Source of the DNA: Roseibacillus sp. | Lineage (GTDB): Bacteria > Verrucomicrobiota > Verrucomicrobiia > Verrucomicrobiales > Akkermansiaceae | Reading direction: 5' to 3' | Assembly (NCBI GenBank): GCA_029242545.1 | Contig: JAQWTV010000142.1 | Coordinates: 1 to 64,000 of the forward strand | Length of the DNA: 64,000 bases | Shown here: in pieces, positions 16,112-25,366 of the stretch | How positions within the stretch are numbered: position 1 is the first letter of the stretch | Layout of the letters: each line of letters opens with the position of its first letter | Notes under the pieces: generated by a model | What the model was told of the DNA's origin: nothing | Databases searched by the model: none | Seen by the model: only the letters and a program-made list of their open reading frames with translations | Translations under genes and position numbers: made by a program

Positions 16112-19081
16112 TCAGTTGATCTGAAGAAAACTCTCGCTTAGAAGAACTGCCCGGATGAGGGATCTGAGGCGATGATTTTCGTCAGCGGTGTTTTCCACGA
16201 TCTCCTCAATGGTCAGAAAGTCCGTCGGATTCAGCTCGCGAGAGGTAGCATAGCGCATAAGATGAGCGGTGAAGGCTCGAGCAAAACGACGGTCCTCTTT
16301 TGCGAGTGATTCCTTGAAGCGAACCGCCCCATCAAAAGGATACTTTTTCATCAAGGTGCCACTAGCGTCAACATTTCGACCGTTGGAATACTTGTCTCTC
16401 CACCTTCCAATGATGTCATAGTTCTCAAGAGCGAACCCGAGGGGATCAAGGCGGGAGTGACAACCGGCGCAGTCCGGATTCTCACGATGCTTGGCAAATT
16501 TCTCCCGGATCGTGAGATTCTTATCCGCAGCATCCTCGTTAAGTGGGGGGACATTATTTGGGGGAGGCGGGGGAGGGTCGTTGAAAATCACCTCGATGAC
16601 CCAGGCTCCCCGGGCAATTGGATGGGTCCGTGTGGGACCTGAGGTCATACTCAGCATTGCGGCATTGGTAATCACCCCTCCATAACGAGGGTCATCAGCC
16701 TCCCGGCGGGAGAAGGATCTGGAACGCAGTTTACTACGAATATCATCCTCAAATATTTTCTTGGCATCCTGTCGTGCCCGTCCTGGGTCGGTATTGGCTG
16801 GGACATTATCGAGCGATCTCTGCGCCAGCTCAATTTCCCGGACCAGAGCGCTACGCCTGTCTTTCTGGGGAGTAGTGAGAGCCTTCGCCAGTTCCGACTC
16901 GGTGACGTAGAGTCCGCCGGCGGAGCCGGCGATCTCTTCAGCGGTTAGAGCACGGTTATAAAGCCGTGCTCGCGCTAGACTGATATCGAGATATCTGCCG
17001 CCTCCTGCGGGAAGGTGGCGGATCCCAAAAATGATAGAGCTCTTTCCCTTGGGAAAGGTCGCGAGGCTGGTGTTGAAGGGCTTGCCGTAGGGCATGCCAT
17101 TTCTGTAGAGGGTCACAGATCCCTTGGTTCCATAGACCATTGCGAGGTGAAGCTTCTGGTCTGGTTTCGTCTCGGGAGTAGACTCGGGGAAGTCCTTTGT
17201 GCGGGCGAAGCGGTTGCTGCCTGAGATCCAGTGCCGTTTCTTCCGCTCTCCGAGCACGATGGTATCGAAAAAGTCTCCCGGACCCTGGACCCCCATGAAT
17301 CCACCGCCGTTTTGGTCAATGTTGTGTGCCATCCCCCAGACCTCGAGAGTTCGCTCTTTCAGGTCAAAGGCGAGGGGAGGGCTCTGCAGGTAGGAGTTTT
17401 TGAGGACCGCCATGCCCTCGTTAAAGCTGATTTTACCGTGCCCTTTCAAATGCAGCGATCCCACCGAGTCCCGGAGGTTATTGTTAAATTCCCATGCTGC
17501 TACAGGGTCAAGGTCGACTGGTTTTCCGCCTTTGCGGCGGGCTTTCAGAAGACGTGTTTTGACAGGGGTCAACAAGGCCTTGAGCTCCTCTTCATTCGAT
17601 TGAATTGAGGCCTTGAAGGCGGCGCGCTTCTCGTCGTTAGACTTATTGCGAGTGACGATTGCCTCGGCGTCAATACGCGGTGGCTTCAGGTCGGAGTTAT
17701 ACCAGTTCTGGAGAAACTCACTCTGATAGGAGAACTGGGGAGCGATGAGCTCAATGACTGGCCGGTCTTCAAGGAACATCGCATCGAAGAGCAGGAGGGG
17801 CTCGAGAATCATCTGGACACTGGCCGGGCTGGATTTATCGACGTTAAAAAGGCGCGCCAGTTTTGGGTCCGGAGTCGCACCAAGAAGATTCTCGAGCTGC
17901 ATCCACTGAGAAGGGAAAGCATCGAGAAAGCGCTCTATCCTAGAATCGGACATCATCCGGTCACAGGCCTTCTTGAACACATCTAGATTGGCGAGTTCCC
18001 CGCTCTCCGCTGACTGAAGAAGCTCGAGATCCGGGCCGCTGTTCCAGAGAAAGAAGGAGAGGTTGCTCGCCACTACGAAAAGATCCTTCCCCGCACTAGT
18101 TGATCCATATCGGAGAAGAAACCGGGGAGACGAGAGGGTGGCGGAGGCGGCTCGTTTCATTGCCTCAGTAAAGGGAAGTCCCTGCTCGATCTTTGCCAGA
18201 GTGTAGTTGGTATAGCGGTCAAGAGTGTCGGCCTCAATGGCGCTGCGGAAAGCGAGGAGCAGGAAGCTCTGCAGCCGCTTCCGGATCTCTTTCCGCAGGT
18301 CTCCGTCGTTGGGGGCGCGGAAGAAATCGTTCCATATTCCCACGGTTTCTTCATTGAAGTCTGGGCTCTCAATAATTGATACACTGAGGCGCAGGAAGGA
18401 GTCGAGAAGGAGGGGTGACAACGAAAGCTGGTTCGCCTGGTTATCATATCCATGGGCGGCACGGAGGTCCTTGGGGAAGGATTTGACCTCTCGCATTCCG
18501 GCGGGGGGCGCAAGTGAGTGGCAGGCTACTTCGACTTTGTCCGGCATCTGACCGGCGTCTGGGTTGAGGTAGTTGCTGTGGCGAGTCATGAGCTTCTCCG
18601 GAAGGGCAAAGAGATCCCGGTTAAGCCGGAAAAGATCACGGACAGCGTTATTGTACTGGAACCGGTTGAGCCTCCTGATCTGGACGTGTTGGTCTCCCGG
18701 GTTTTCCTCTGTTGCTTCGCGCAGCATGGACTTCAAAGTGGCGACAAGCTCCTCGCGTTTGGCGTCTGGAATTTCGGGCTCGTCTTCGGGGGGCATATCG
18801 TAGGAATCGACAGCCTCGATTAACTCCTTCAGGAGTTTTGGATTGGCCCGGAGGTGGTCAAATGTGGAGATCTCCTTGAGATTGACCTTCCCCTTTGTCT
18901 TTTCTCCTCCGTGACACTTGATGCAGTGCTCTGCAAAGAGCGGTTTGAGCAGGGAGTTGAACTGTGCACTGCTGTCTGAGTTCGTGACGGCTGCCAAACC
19001 GACCGAGCTTAGCAGGGCCGATGCGGCCAGAAAGGACAGAGCGGCGGCCCTGGCAGGCATATTTGCGCATGGTATGGCCAT
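16112..19081 (-). CDS. DUF1592-type secreted cytochrome-motif protein with LamG insert
   Basis: 989 residues from ATG 19081, which gives a signal peptide ending near Ala31; the longer open frame overlaps the upstream gene. Order: PSCyt1-like c-type heme site CIKCH (Cys53-His57), DUF1587/DUF1595/DUF1592 region (about 110-470), a LamG/concanavalin-like domain (about 525-712), DUF1588 with THPIARGAWV and the second heme motif CAGCH (Cys871), then DUF1585 at the C-terminus. The usual DUF1592 proteins lack the LamG module between these parts. The preceding gene is DUF1552, the standard partner, 29 bases upstream. Role unknown; a secreted redox or glycan-associated complex is inferred. Confidence 0.9.
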   Translation of the reverse strand: MAIPCANMPARAAALSFLAASALLSSVGLAAVTNSDSSAQFNSLLKPLFAEHCIKCHGGEKTKGKVNLKEISTFDHLRANPKLLKELIEAVDSYDMPPEDEPEIPDAKREELVATLKSMLREATEENPGDQHVQIRRLNRFQYNNAVRDLFRLNRDLFALPEKLMTRHSNYLNPDAGQMPDKVEVACHSLAPPAGMREVKSFPKDLRAAHGYDNQANQLSLSPLLLDSFLRLSVSIIESPDFNEETVGIWNDFFRAPNDGDLRKEIRKRLQSFLLLAFRSAIEADTLDRYTNYTLAKIEQGLPFTEAMKRAASATLSSPRFLLRYGSTSAGKDLFVVASNLSFFLWNSGPDLELLQSAESGELANLDVFKKACDRMMSDSRIERFLDAFPSQWMQLENLLGATPDPKLARLFNVDKSSPASVQMILEPLLLFDAMFLEDRPVIELIAPQFSYQSEFLQNWYNSDLKPPRIDAEAIVTRNKSNDEKRAAFKASIQSNEEELKALLTPVKTRLLKARRKGGKPVDLDPVAAWEFNNNLRDSVGSLHLKGHGKISFNEGMAVLKNSYLQSPPLAFDLKERTLEVWGMAHNIDQNGGGFMGVQGPGDFFDTIVLGERKKRHWISGSNRFARTKDFPESTPETKPDQKLHLAMVYGTKGSVTLYRNGMPYGKPFNTSLATFPKGKSSIIFGIRHLPAGGGRYLDISLARARLYNRALTAEEIAGSAGGLYVTESELAKALTTPQKDRRSALVREIELAQRSLDNVPANTDPGRARQDAKKIFEDDIRSKLRSRSFSRREADDPRYGGVITNAAMLSMTSGPTRTHPIARGAWVIEVIFNDPPPPPPNNVPPLNEDAADKNLTIREKFAKHRENPDCAGCHSRLDPLGFALENYDIIGRWRDKYSNGRNVDASGTLMKKYPFDGAVRFKESLAKEDRRFARAFTAHLMRYATSRELNPTDFLTIEEIVENTADENHRLRSLIRAVLLSESFLQIN

Positions 19082-19110
19082 GATTCGGATGTCCAGATTC
19101 CTGATTTTCT

Positions 19111-20472
19111 TCAGGTCCAGAGGTCGGAGATGACCCCGGAACTGTCGGCAAAGGAATTGATCTCGACCCCCATCAGCTTGGCGAGGGTAAGCCACATGTT
19201 AGAGTTGAGAGTCCCGCTCTTGCACCTGAGGAAGCGGCCCTGTTTGACCTGTCCCTGCGCCCCGCCGGCGAGAATGAACGGGAGGTCATAAAACTGATGA
19301 GTTGCACCATCGCCAAGGGCGGCTCCGTAGGAGACGAGCGAGTTGTCAAGCATGGTGCTCCCGTCCACCTCGCGAATCTCTTTCATTCGCCTTAGCATGT
19401 AGGCGTATTGCTCGAGGTGGAAGATGTCGATCTTCTGAACTTCCTTCCATCCGTCCCCCTTCTGATTGTGAGTCATGTTGTGATGCTGGACTGGTTTATC
19501 AAATACACCTTCGTACATGAGGGTGGCATCCCAGCGCTCAGGCCCAATCATGAAGGTACTGATGTTTGTCATGCCCATCTGGAAAGCGAGCAGCATCAGA
19601 TCGGTCTGGAGGCGGATATATTCTCCCCTTGGAAGGATTTCGTCCTTCGGAACCCGGATGTCAGCCTTTGCGATTCTTTCCTTCTGCTTGGCGATCCGAA
19701 GTTCCACGTTGCGGATCATCTCCATGAACTCGCCGAGGGTCTCCCGATCATCGGTCCCAAGTTTCTTCGAAAGGCTCTTGGCGTCGGCCAGCATGAGAGA
19801 GGAGACATCACTGAGATGGGACTGAAAATTATCGGCCTTGAAGAGTCGATCGTAGAGCTTTTGGGGATCCTTAATGGATGGCGCAATCTTATCCGGACCA
19901 TACCATGAGATATTATCAAAATAGATGGGCTCCTTGGGGGCTCGGAATCCGTTACAGCTTATCTCGAGAGTCTTGAATACTGTGGAGTTGCCGATGTGGT
20001 CCCCAATGACCTGATCAAGACTGCGACCGTTGGGATAGCGCCATCCTTTTTCGGAGGCCTGCTCGGGAGAGACACTGGTAAGGTAGCAGGACGCTCCCTG
20101 TGCGTGGACGTCCTGTCCGTTCTTGAACGTCCGCTCCATTCCGGTGACGAGAGTGATGTCGTTCGCATGCTCGCGCAGGGGCTGCATCGAAGAACTGAAC
20201 TCCAGCGGGGAGATGCCGTGCTGGTTTTCAATACGCTTCTGCTGCTTGGTCTTATCTGCATTGAAACCTCCAACAAATCCGGGGAGCTGGGCCTGCTCCT
20301 CACCTGGGAAAAATCCGCGCCGGTTGATGCCGTTGGGGACGTAGAACATGACCATCTTCTTCTCCGGCTTTTTCTTCTCCTTGAGAGACTTGGCGGAGGC
20401 CAGCGAAGGCATGAAGGGGAGAGTCAGGAGTGCGCCCTGACTTCGTAGAAATTTCCTTCTCGAAAGGTTCAT
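19111..20472 (-). CDS. DUF1552 family protein
   Basis: 453 residues from ATG 20472, which begins MNLSRRKFLRSQGALL, a twin-arginine export signal. The longer open frame upstream has no such feature. DUF1552 motifs include FYVPNGINRRGFFPG, NRSLDQV-type ngrSLDQVIGDH, and FMIGPERWDATLMYEG. The family shares a broad alkaline-phosphatase-like fold with DUF1501, and is nearly always next to a DUF1592-type gene, as here. Activity is not established. It is divergent from the sulfatase at 20575, with about 100 bases between them for promoters. Confidence 0.88.
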   Translation of the reverse strand: MNLSRRKFLRSQGALLTLPFMPSLASAKSLKEKKKPEKKMVMFYVPNGINRRGFFPGEEQAQLPGFVGGFNADKTKQQKRIENQHGISPLEFSSSMQPLREHANDITLVTGMERTFKNGQDVHAQGASCYLTSVSPEQASEKGWRYPNGRSLDQVIGDHIGNSTVFKTLEISCNGFRAPKEPIYFDNISWYGPDKIAPSIKDPQKLYDRLFKADNFQSHLSDVSSLMLADAKSLSKKLGTDDRETLGEFMEMIRNVELRIAKQKERIAKADIRVPKDEILPRGEYIRLQTDLMLLAFQMGMTNISTFMIGPERWDATLMYEGVFDKPVQHHNMTHNQKGDGWKEVQKIDIFHLEQYAYMLRRMKEIREVDGSTMLDNSLVSYGAALGDGATHQFYDLPFILAGGAQGQVKQGRFLRCKSGTLNSNMWLTLAKLMGVEINSFADSSGVISDLWT

Positions 20473-20574
20473 TGGAGTTATGGTTCCATACCATTCGGGC
20501 TCGAAAAGCCTTATTGTCCACGTTTTCGAATTACAGGCGGCCCCGAGCACCTGAATTACAGCTCCTCTCTCACC

Positions 20575-22332
20575 ATGAAGGTCGTCATATCTCTCTTTAT
20601 CGCAGTGCTTTTCGCTATCCCTCTTCTGGTAGGGGGGCCACAGCGGCCCAATATTCTGATTATCTTCACCGATGATCAGGGTTACGCGGATTTGGCCTGT
20701 TACGGTAACAAGAAAAACAAAACTCCTCGCCTGGATCAATTAGCGAGAGAAGGAACCCGGTTCACTTCGTTTTACTCTCAAACTGTCTGCGGGCCCTCCA
20801 GATCGGCCCTTCTTACGGGCCGGCAGCCTATCCGGAGTGGTGGGTGGGGGATGCCTGCCTCTGAGATCACGTGGGCGGAGTTGGCTCGTAAGGCCGGTTA
20901 CCAGACAGCCTGCATTGGAAAATGGGACGTTTCCAACCGGAAGCCGATTGTGGACCGTATGCCCAACGCCCAGGGGTTTGATTATTACTTTGGTGCTCTC
21001 GGGGCCAACGACAACGGATCAGTTCAGTTCCACGAGAACAACAAGGCTGTGGGCAATAGTCGGGACATGGGAGGGCTGGTGCACCTCTACACGGAGAAGT
21101 CCATCGATTTTCTCAAAGAGAAACGAGACCCCGGGAAGCCATTTGTGCTCTATCTCGCCCACACTATGATGCACACCATCATCGATGCATCACCGGCCTT
21201 CAGGGGCAAGTCCGAGGGCGGCTTGTATGGGGACGTAGTGGAGGAATTTGATCATGAAACAGGAAGACTTCTCGATGTCCTTGATGAACTGGATCTTTCC
21301 GGCAATACGCTGGTGATTTACACCAGCGATAATGGGCCGTGGAACCAGGATAAATACACCAAGCGTAAGAAAGGGCATCCGAAGGGTTCCATTTTTTGGG
21401 GAGAGGCTGGTCCGCTCAGGAATGGGAAAGGGTCCCCTTATGAGGCGGGTTACCGCCTCCCCTGTATTGTGCGATGGCCCGGGAAGGTGCCGGCCAATCG
21501 CACCAGTGATGCTATTTTTGCGAGTATAGATTTCCTGCCCACCTTTGCCAGTCTCTGTGGGTTCGAGACTCCTACCGACCGTAGGATTGATGGCATCGAC
21601 CAGACCGAACTGCTTCTTGGAAAAACAGAGCGAGGACGCGAATCCTTTTATTTCAACCGCGCTGGGGTTCGGAAGGGTAAGTGGAAATATCTGCTGCCGG
21701 ACGCACATTTCCACGGTTACGCTGCGGAGGATGGGCGGAAGAAAGTGGATGAGCTTTATGATCTAGAGGCAGATATCGGTGAACGTAACAATCTCGCTGA
21801 GAAGCACCCGGACATCGTATCAGAGCTCAAGAAGCTTACCAAAGAGCTTGAATCCAAGAAGGTCATAGTGGAGGGGCCGACTCAGTTTCGAATACTGCTC
21901 AAAGAGAAGGGGGCCAGGGGAACGAGTGGCAGGATCAAGGTAAATTCCGGCCGGGAGTCAGTGATGTTCGAAGTCAGCGATGAATCGGGTATTGGTGGTG
22001 GGTCGATTCATCTGCGCAGCGGACAGTGGCCCAAGAAAGTCCTGCTGCGTATTCATCTTCCCGGGCTTGAGGGTTTCGAGATCAAGGTTGGGGAGGAGGG
22101 GTTCTCCGGTGCCTATCACGGAGACGGTGCTCCGCGGCCAGATAATTGCCTGCCGACCCGAATGGTCGATGCAGGAGGAAGTCCGCTCAGTGGGCGGTAT
22201 CTCGTCGAAGCAGTCAAGGGTGGGGGTTCGAGACGCAGAGAGGGTTATTACGAAGTTGAGGTCCCTCAATCAGTCCTGAGCTCAAAGGCCCGGACAATGG
22301 AATTGTCGTGGGTGGATTTCTATCGCCGGTAG
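20575..22332 (+). CDS. Secreted sulfatase with extra C-terminal domain
   Basis: 585 residues with a signal peptide. Type I sulfatases hydrolyse sulfate esters using formylglycine made from Cys or Ser in C-x-P/A-x-R. Here the site is CGPSRSALLTGR (Cys72), with the calcium-site Asp pair in FTDDQG (Asp33-34), GKWD, and YTSDNGPW in the second half. The catalytic region ends near residue 435. The remaining ~145 residues form a separate domain with SGQWPKKVLLRIHLPGLEGF and the ending LSWVDFYRR, a module I associate with uncharacterised planctomycete/verrucomicrobial secreted proteins. Substrate unknown; N-sulfoglucosamine or other glycan sulfates are possible. Confidence 0.92.
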   Translation: MKVVISLFIAVLFAIPLLVGGPQRPNILIIFTDDQGYADLACYGNKKNKTPRLDQLAREGTRFTSFYSQTVCGPSRSALLTGRQPIRSGGWGMPASEITWAELARKAGYQTACIGKWDVSNRKPIVDRMPNAQGFDYYFGALGANDNGSVQFHENNKAVGNSRDMGGLVHLYTEKSIDFLKEKRDPGKPFVLYLAHTMMHTIIDASPAFRGKSEGGLYGDVVEEFDHETGRLLDVLDELDLSGNTLVIYTSDNGPWNQDKYTKRKKGHPKGSIFWGEAGPLRNGKGSPYEAGYRLPCIVRWPGKVPANRTSDAIFASIDFLPTFASLCGFETPTDRRIDGIDQTELLLGKTERGRESFYFNRAGVRKGKWKYLLPDAHFHGYAAEDGRKKVDELYDLEADIGERNNLAEKHPDIVSELKKLTKELESKKVIVEGPTQFRILLKEKGARGTSGRIKVNSGRESVMFEVSDESGIGGGSIHLRSGQWPKKVLLRIHLPGLEGFEIKVGEEGFSGAYHGDGAPRPDNCLPTRMVDAGGSPLSGRYLVEAVKGGGSRRREGYYEVEVPQSVLSSKARTMELSWVDFYRR

Positions 22333-22462
22333 GAAAATGGGCAGAGTGTGGTGTTAGCCAGCCTTTCGGTCTAATATTTCTGCTACGGGGGATGAGGGTA
22401 TTCGGAAATTGCGGAGCGGTCCCCGGTGTTGGATACTTGCGAACTCGAGTTTTTCAGGTCTG

Positions 22463-25360
22463 ATGCGCTACGCCATCTTTTCAGAGATATACGGTAATCG
22501 TCAGGCATGGAATGCCATTGTGGACGATTTCACCAGTATTGGGGTGGATATGCCGATTTGTCTTGGAGATGTGTCTGGTCATGGTGCGGGCACGGCAGAG
22601 ATTCTGGAAGATCTGAGGTCTCGCACCGGGAATGTTGTCTTGGGGGACTGCGATGCCGCGCTGGCAGGGTTGCTGGGAGAATCAAACCCAGATGAGGGAA
22701 CGAACTATTGCATCAGGTGGACAAGGGAGCATCTTCATCAGGACGCGCTGTCCTATCTGGCAGAGCGCCCACTCGCTCTGGAGACGGGAGGACTGCTTTT
22801 TGTTCACGGTGAGTGTGTACAGCCGGGGCGCTACCGTGGAATTGGAAGTGAGGAAATAGCGCGTGAAAACCTCGAGGCGACAGCGCACCGGGTAACTTTC
22901 CTCGGGCATGCGCGTGAGGCCGGTATTTATCGGCAGCAGGCTGATGGGCTAATTGACAGCCTTCCCGCAGAAAATCGGGAGCTCTCCAATGATTGTCGAT
23001 ATCTGGTAAATGTGGGTTCTGTGGGAGAGCCAGTGACGGCAGAGGATCCCAGAGCTTCCTATGTCATCTACGACAATGAGACTCAGGAGCTCATCTTCCG
23101 GCGTGTAGCTTTTGACATTGCAGGCTACCGCGCGGATATCCTCGACGCTGGTCTTTTCCTGCGCCCATGGTGCATGGAGGATACAGAGAGAAATGATCCC
23201 GGGGTGGTATTGCCTGGGATCCGGGGTTTCGATCATCAAGGAGAGGATGCGGTCGTGTCTCTGGCCTCGGTAGGAACAGTTACGGAGCCTGCGCGTCGGG
23301 CGGAGACGGGTTATCCGAGGCGTCGGAGCAGGGGGGTGGTGGCGTGGATGGCCCTTTTCTCTGTGGTCGCTTTGGCGGCGGGCGTAGGAGTTTTCGTTTT
23401 CAAGGAGATCAATAAAAGAGGGGGGACGCAGCTTGCTCAGGGAGGCGAGGAGTCCGGCTCTGAGTTGCGAGCCACAACTACTGGCGGCACGTTACCGCCA
23501 TCGGATCCTGATGTTAGTGTCCGGCAGCCGGTTTTGCCCCAAGCGGTTGTTGAGATCGGGAAGCAACCGGCTGAACCGGTAACTGTTCAGGAAGCTGATC
23601 CAGAGCCGGCGGAGGAAGGCTCGGAGGATTCTCCCGGAGTTGTGGTCGACAACGAGTCCAGCAATACTCCTGACTCTCCTGCGTTGGAGCCCGCTATTGA
23701 GCCGGAGCCCGCCGATACGCCGGAGTCTACTGGCGAGCCCGAGCAGGCAGTTGCGGAGACGGTTCTGCCTCAGGGGAAGGCCCCCATACCTCCTGAGCCC
23801 GCCGATGTCGCATCCTTGCGGGCTCCCACCCGCAGCCTCATCTACTATGCGCCTTTCGATGAGGAATCTACGGAGTTCCGGATACGTGATCTTTCGGGGG
23901 GAGAGCGCGATTTGGATGCCACCAGTGGGAGTCCGGGAATCCTTGGGCGGATCGGTATGGCCTGTCGACTCGTGGAGGAAAACGGCAGCGAGGCCATGCG
24001 TTCCCCGGTGAAGCCTTTTGCCGAGGTTAAGGACATCACCATCGCTTTCTGGCTGAAACGGCCCGATACCTCCCGGCTTGATCCTCCCGAGCCAGATGCT
24101 CCAGCTGTGATCAAGAAGTTAACCGATGCAACTCTCCTGTCTTTTGACAGCGTTTGTGAGATACGGGTCATTAATGACAAGATCGTGGCAGAGGTAGGGG
24201 AGGGCGCTCCAGCAACTCTCGGCTTTCCGAGTGACTTTCTCTGGCATCATATCCTCGTCGAGCGTGTTAATGGGGAAACATCGATCTGGTTGGATCACCG
24301 GGTGCAATCCGAGGTTGTCTCTGGGGTGGCTGTCCCTCCTCCGGCCGAGGGGGCAGCGGTCCAGGTGGGTAGCAAGAATGCGGGCTTCTGTATCGATGAA
24401 GCGGCAATATGGGCGCGCGGGTTCACCGCGGATGAGCGGTGTGTGCTGTATCGTCTGGGGCGATTTGACACTCCGATTATGGCGCCTCCGAGGTCGATTG
24501 CCTACTGGGGATTCGATAAGAGTAAGTTGGGAAAAGGGGTGTTTGGGGACTACATCGGTAGCCGTCCGCTTGGATCTTTCGCCCGGTGGAAGCCGGCTAA
24601 GCCCCTCGCACCTGACCCTGTTCCGATGACAAGAAAGAGAAATGTGGTTGCGGCACAGGTGTCCCACGTTGCTGAAAGCAAGGAAGGGGCAGGAAGCTTT
24701 GAGATGAAAAGAGATACCCCCTTTACCTACGAGGGCTGGTTCAAGCCGGGCAGATTGACGGCCGGGACGCTGGGAGGAACGGTTCCCAGTTCAAACGAGA
24801 AGGGGGAGGCAGGCTGGCGCCTTGCACTCAGCCCGGGAAAGAGCGGGAAAGGGTTTCTAGCCTTCATCTACGATACAGGATCAGAGAAAATGCAGGCGGT
24901 TGCCGAGAATGCCCCAATCTATGACGGTCTTCCGCACCACGTTGCAGCAGTATGGAATCCCCGGTCTTCTGAGACACATGGGAGTATGAAGATCTTTATG
25001 GATAATAGAATGATCGCATCAACGCTCCTGCCGCTGGAAGAATTGATGCCGGTGAGGGGTCAGGCTTTCCGGATCGCGGTGGGGGGATCAGCGGTTGTCG
25101 TGGACGAATTACGCTTCACGACCGGATCTCTCAGGCCCAGTGAATTTTTGACCAAGGGAGAGGATCGGCCGGTTTCGAGGCCTCCGATCGCAGGGAACGA
25201 TGGAAGACAGATCACGCCGCCCTCCAGACCCGGCGAGTCCCCGTTTCAACGAGCAGCCCGGGAATTACAGGAGCGAAAGGCGGAACAGGCGGCGGAACGA
25301 GAGCGCAAGAGGGCAGAGGAAGCGCGGCGTCGACGCGAGGGTTTCGGCGTAGGGGACTGA
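22463..25360 (+). CDS. Degenerate metallophosphoesterase, membrane helix and two LamG domains
   Basis: 965 residues from ATG 22463; the frame is open from a TTG at 22409, but this ATG begins directly at the domain (MRYAIFSEIYGN). Residues 1-240 follow the calcineurin-like phosphoesterase layout: SEIYGN where SDIHGN is usual, LGDVSGHG (35-40), LGDCDAA where GNxD is usual (61-64), VHGE (115), FLGHARE where GHTH is usual (148-151). Several metal ligands are therefore changed. A single membrane helix follows at 292-314, preceded by RRRSR, which predicts N-terminus inside. Then a Pro/Glu-rich linker, two LamG-like domains (about 456-670 and 677-900) and a charged helical tail. An inside-out sensor or scaffold is inferred; catalysis is doubtful. 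Confidence 0.72.
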   Translation: MRYAIFSEIYGNRQAWNAIVDDFTSIGVDMPICLGDVSGHGAGTAEILEDLRSRTGNVVLGDCDAALAGLLGESNPDEGTNYCIRWTREHLHQDALSYLAERPLALETGGLLFVHGECVQPGRYRGIGSEEIARENLEATAHRVTFLGHAREAGIYRQQADGLIDSLPAENRELSNDCRYLVNVGSVGEPVTAEDPRASYVIYDNETQELIFRRVAFDIAGYRADILDAGLFLRPWCMEDTERNDPGVVLPGIRGFDHQGEDAVVSLASVGTVTEPARRAETGYPRRRSRGVVAWMALFSVVALAAGVGVFVFKEINKRGGTQLAQGGEESGSELRATTTGGTLPPSDPDVSVRQPVLPQAVVEIGKQPAEPVTVQEADPEPAEEGSEDSPGVVVDNESSNTPDSPALEPAIEPEPADTPESTGEPEQAVAETVLPQGKAPIPPEPADVASLRAPTRSLIYYAPFDEESTEFRIRDLSGGERDLDATSGSPGILGRIGMACRLVEENGSEAMRSPVKPFAEVKDITIAFWLKRPDTSRLDPPEPDAPAVIKKLTDATLLSFDSVCEIRVINDKIVAEVGEGAPATLGFPSDFLWHHILVERVNGETSIWLDHRVQSEVVSGVAVPPPAEGAAVQVGSKNAGFCIDEAAIWARGFTADERCVLYRLGRFDTPIMAPPRSIAYWGFDKSKLGKGVFGDYIGSRPLGSFARWKPAKPLAPDPVPMTRKRNVVAAQVSHVAESKEGAGSFEMKRDTPFTYEGWFKPGRLTAGTLGGTVPSSNEKGEAGWRLALSPGKSGKGFLAFIYDTGSEKMQAVAENAPIYDGLPHHVAAVWNPRSSETHGSMKIFMDNRMIASTLLPLEELMPVRGQAFRIAVGGSAVVVDELRFTTGSLRPSEFLTKGEDRPVSRPPIAGNDGRQITPPSRPGESPFQRAARELQERKAEQAAERERKRAEEARRRREGFGVGD

Positions 25361-25366
25361 TTGTTG

